From Streptomyces griseus (lineage in GTDB: Bacteria; Actinomycetota; Actinomycetes; Streptomycetales; Streptomycetaceae): a DNA stretch of 64,000 nt. Shown here in pieces: positions 62,666-64,000 of the stretch. Where the stretch lies: positions 1,043,090 through 1,107,089 of the forward strand of contig NZ_MDKB01000001.1 in the NCBI RefSeq assembly GCF_001715295.1, given 5' to 3'. The number at the start of each line of letters is the position of its first letter. The stretch's first letter is position 1. A program made the position numbers and the translations under genes. Under the pieces are notes generated by a model, which was given only the letters and a program-made list of their open reading frames with translations, searched no databases and was not told the DNA's origin.

Positions 62666-63277
62666 TCAGCCCGTCAGGGCGGAGCGCTGCAGGCCGAGTT
62701 CGCGGGCCAGCGCCTCCTCGGTCCACCGCAGCGTCGTCGCCCGGGACAGCGGTCCGCCGTACGACGTCATCTGCAGGGCCAAGCCGTCCAGGAGGGCGGT
62801 CAGCCGCCACGCCACGGACATCGGGTCGTCGCACTCGAACTCGCCGGTCGCTGCTCCCTCTTCGATGACCTCGGCCAGCTCGGCCTTCCACTGCTGGTCG
62901 AGATCACCGGCCACCTCGCGCAGCGCCGGGTCGCGCAGGGATGCGGCCCAGCCCTCGATCCACAGCCGCCAGCCCTTGGCCTGCCCGCTGGGGGCGTACC
63001 AGCGTACGGCGGCCCTGAGCCGCCGGACCGCCGTGGTGCGGCGGCCCATCAGCTTACGCAGATGCGCCAGATCGGCCTCGGCCGCATACGCGAAGGCGGC
63101 CGCCACCAGCTTCTCCTTGGAGGAGAAGTGATAGAGCACCAGCGCGTTGCTCACCCCGAGGACGGAAGCCACATCCGCGATCCGCACGGCTGAGACACCC
63201 CGCACCTCGATCTGCTCGACAGCAGCGCGCAGGAGCTCCTCACGCCGTTCCGCCACGCTCAGTCGCACTCTCGCCAC
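62666..63277 (-). CDS. TetR-family transcriptional regulator
   Basis: A 203-residue regulator. The helix-turn-helix is RREELLRAAVEQIEVRGVSA then VRIADVASVLGVSNALVLYHF. The C-terminal ligand domain has WRLTALLDGLALQMTSYGG, and size and layout fit the BetI/TetR_C_6-like group. GTG 63277 is preceded by GGGTGA; GTG 63286 is possible. Target unknown: the neighbouring DUF6745 gene converges on it. Confidence 0.88.
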   Translation of the reverse strand: MARVRLSVAERREELLRAAVEQIEVRGVSAVRIADVASVLGVSNALVLYHFSSKEKLVAAAFAYAAEADLAHLRKLMGRRTTAVRRLRAAVRWYAPSGQAKGWRLWIEGWAASLRDPALREVAGDLDQQWKAELAEVIEEGAATGEFECDDPMSVAWRLTALLDGLALQMTSYGGPLSRATTLRWTEEALARELGLQRSALTG

Positions 63278-63312
63278 GCCACTCACCCTAAGGGCACTCA
63301 CCCTGAGGGCTG

Positions 63313-63445
63313 TCCCGCAATGCGCGGCGGGCGCGCGAGGACAGCTACGGCACCTCGGCACGTGGTCGGAACATTCCTCTATGTCCCGTATGTGGACGTC
63401 ACTCCGCCGTGCAATGCCCCGCATCCGACGCCGCGCGCCGATCCG
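63313..63445. repeat. Dispersed repeat, copy B (~130 bp)
   Basis: Best match to copy A (51551-51682): both contain GACAGCTACGGCACCTCG, GTCGGAACAT, GGACGTC, CCGCCGTGC and GCGCGCCGATCC in order. It lies just upstream of the TetR gene. Confidence 0.8.
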
Positions 63446-63484
63446 ACGGAATCGCCCGACCACCCTCTGCGGGCGTCGGCAGTT

Positions 63485-63611
63485 GCCGGCGGGCGCGCGA
63501 CGACCGGAGCGGCGCCCGCGTCACCGTGTCGGGAGGTCCACGGACATGCCGTAGGCGGACGCACTCCCGCCGAGTGAGGCGCCACATCCGGTGCGCGCGC
63601 TGATCGGGCGG
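63485..63611. repeat. Dispersed repeat, copy C (degenerate)
   Basis: Contains GGCGGGCGCGCGACGAC, GTGTCGG, GCGGACGCACTCCCGCCG, CACATCCGGTG and GCGCGCTGATC in the same order as copies A and B but with more changes. It lies 40 bp after copy B in direct orientation. Confidence 0.65.
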
Positions 63612-64000
63612 GAACCGTGCGACAGCCCCCCACCGAGGCGCGACCCCGTGTGCCGGCTCCGCGCCGGGCCCCGTGCGCCGGCCTCGCGCACGGGCCCGTG
63701 CGCCGGCGCGCCGCGTACGGGCCGCGAGCCACGCTTCGGGCCGGCCTCGCGGCGCGCCGGCGCTCCCGATGGTGACGAGACCGGTCGCCGGACGCGGAAT
63801 CCTTCGGCGTGCACGGACGTTGGACTCGGCATGACGGACATCCCATGCGGGGACGGCGCGTTGCTGCGGCTCCTCGACGAGCGCGACGGCCGAGAGGTGG
63901 TCACGCCCGAGCGGGCCCGGACGCCCCGGACGCCTCCCAGGATCCACGCCCACCGTCCGGGCGAAGGCGTCATCCGGATGTCCGCCCCCCCCCCCCCACA
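63612..64000. other. GC-rich right-edge stretch without a confirmed gene
   Basis: 63640-63760 is low-complexity with repeated GTGCGCCGG words and short hairpins. An ATG at 63831 opens a frame to the edge (MTDIPCGDGALLRLLDERDG and on) that could be the start of a gene, but it becomes Arg/Pro-rich and has no clear SD. A C homopolymer closes the window and may hide a length error. Confidence 0.4.

Noticed and set aside
63831..64000. A partial plus-strand gene at the right edge
   Set aside because: Frame is open but lacks a clear SD, turns Arg/Pro-rich and ends in a C homopolymer whose length is uncertain; listed only as a possibility.
1..64000. CRISPR arrays, tRNA/rRNA genes, prophage or IS elements
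   Set aside because: No regularly spaced repeats, no cloverleaf or rRNA-like sequences and no transposase, integrase or phage structural genes were seen.

Overview
The window is high-GC actinobacterial DNA from a Streptomyces-type chromosome. The grounds are dense GC-rich genes, many GTG and some TTG starts, SsgA-family and LPFR small proteins, and a gene order that matches from memory the Streptomyces coelicolor SCO6722-SCO6773 arm region (ssgD-like, endonuclease V, beta-oxidation operon, SCO6735-like macrodomain, SCO6740-like D-amino acid oxidase, tex, SCO6745 family, idi, then the hopanoid cluster). I found no rRNA, tRNA, CRISPR array, transposase or phage gene.

Layout. 1-6.4 kb: end of a GH46 chitosanase, an acyl-ACP desaturase with a palindromic operator, an SsgA-like sporulation protein, a secreted BNR-repeat protein, endonuclease V, a small membrane protein and a saccharopine-dehydrogenase-like oxidoreductase. 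6.6-13.3 kb: a fatty-acid/acyl-CoA degradation operon (CoA transferase, acyl-CoA dehydrogenase, thiolase, FadB-like fusion) with a convergent MerR regulator. 13.3-28.7 kb: housekeeping and accessory genes (macrodomain, DUF2236, BCCT transporter, D-amino acid oxidase, ABC-F ATPase, Tex, LPFR small protein, SCO6745 family, enoyl-CoA hydratase, HdeD, HATPase, IPP isomerase, methyltransferase, CDF efflux).

28.9-37.3 kb: a galE-like gene diverging from a tightly overlapped operon that encodes two CDP-alcohol phosphotransferases, a nucleotidyltransferase, a glycerol-1-phosphate-dehydrogenase-like enzyme, a GT2 glycosyltransferase and a Wzm/Wzt-type exporter. Its logic is that of making and exporting an alcohol-phosphate glycoconjugate. 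No product is known to me. 37.7-50.4 kb: a complete hopanoid operon (hpnC, hpnD, a 33-aa gene, hpnE, polyprenyl synthase, shc, hpnG, hpnH, dxs, hpnO), a cupin regulator and a small membrane protein. The ispG gene that I recall in this position in S. coelicolor is absent.

50.6-54.1 kb: tyrosine phosphatase, a LysM/M23 cell-wall hydrolase behind a c-di-AMP (ydaO-type) riboswitch, and a GDSL hydrolase. 54.3-62.6 kb: the most unusual block, a minus-strand operon resembling the uncharacterised STM4011-STM4015 gene set (two radical SAM proteins, an alkaline-phosphatase-fold hydrolase, an ATP-grasp-like protein, two leucine-rich-repeat proteins). It diverges from two further genes of unknown function. 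The right end holds a TetR regulator and two copies of a dispersed ~130-bp repeat whose third copy lies near 51.6 kb.
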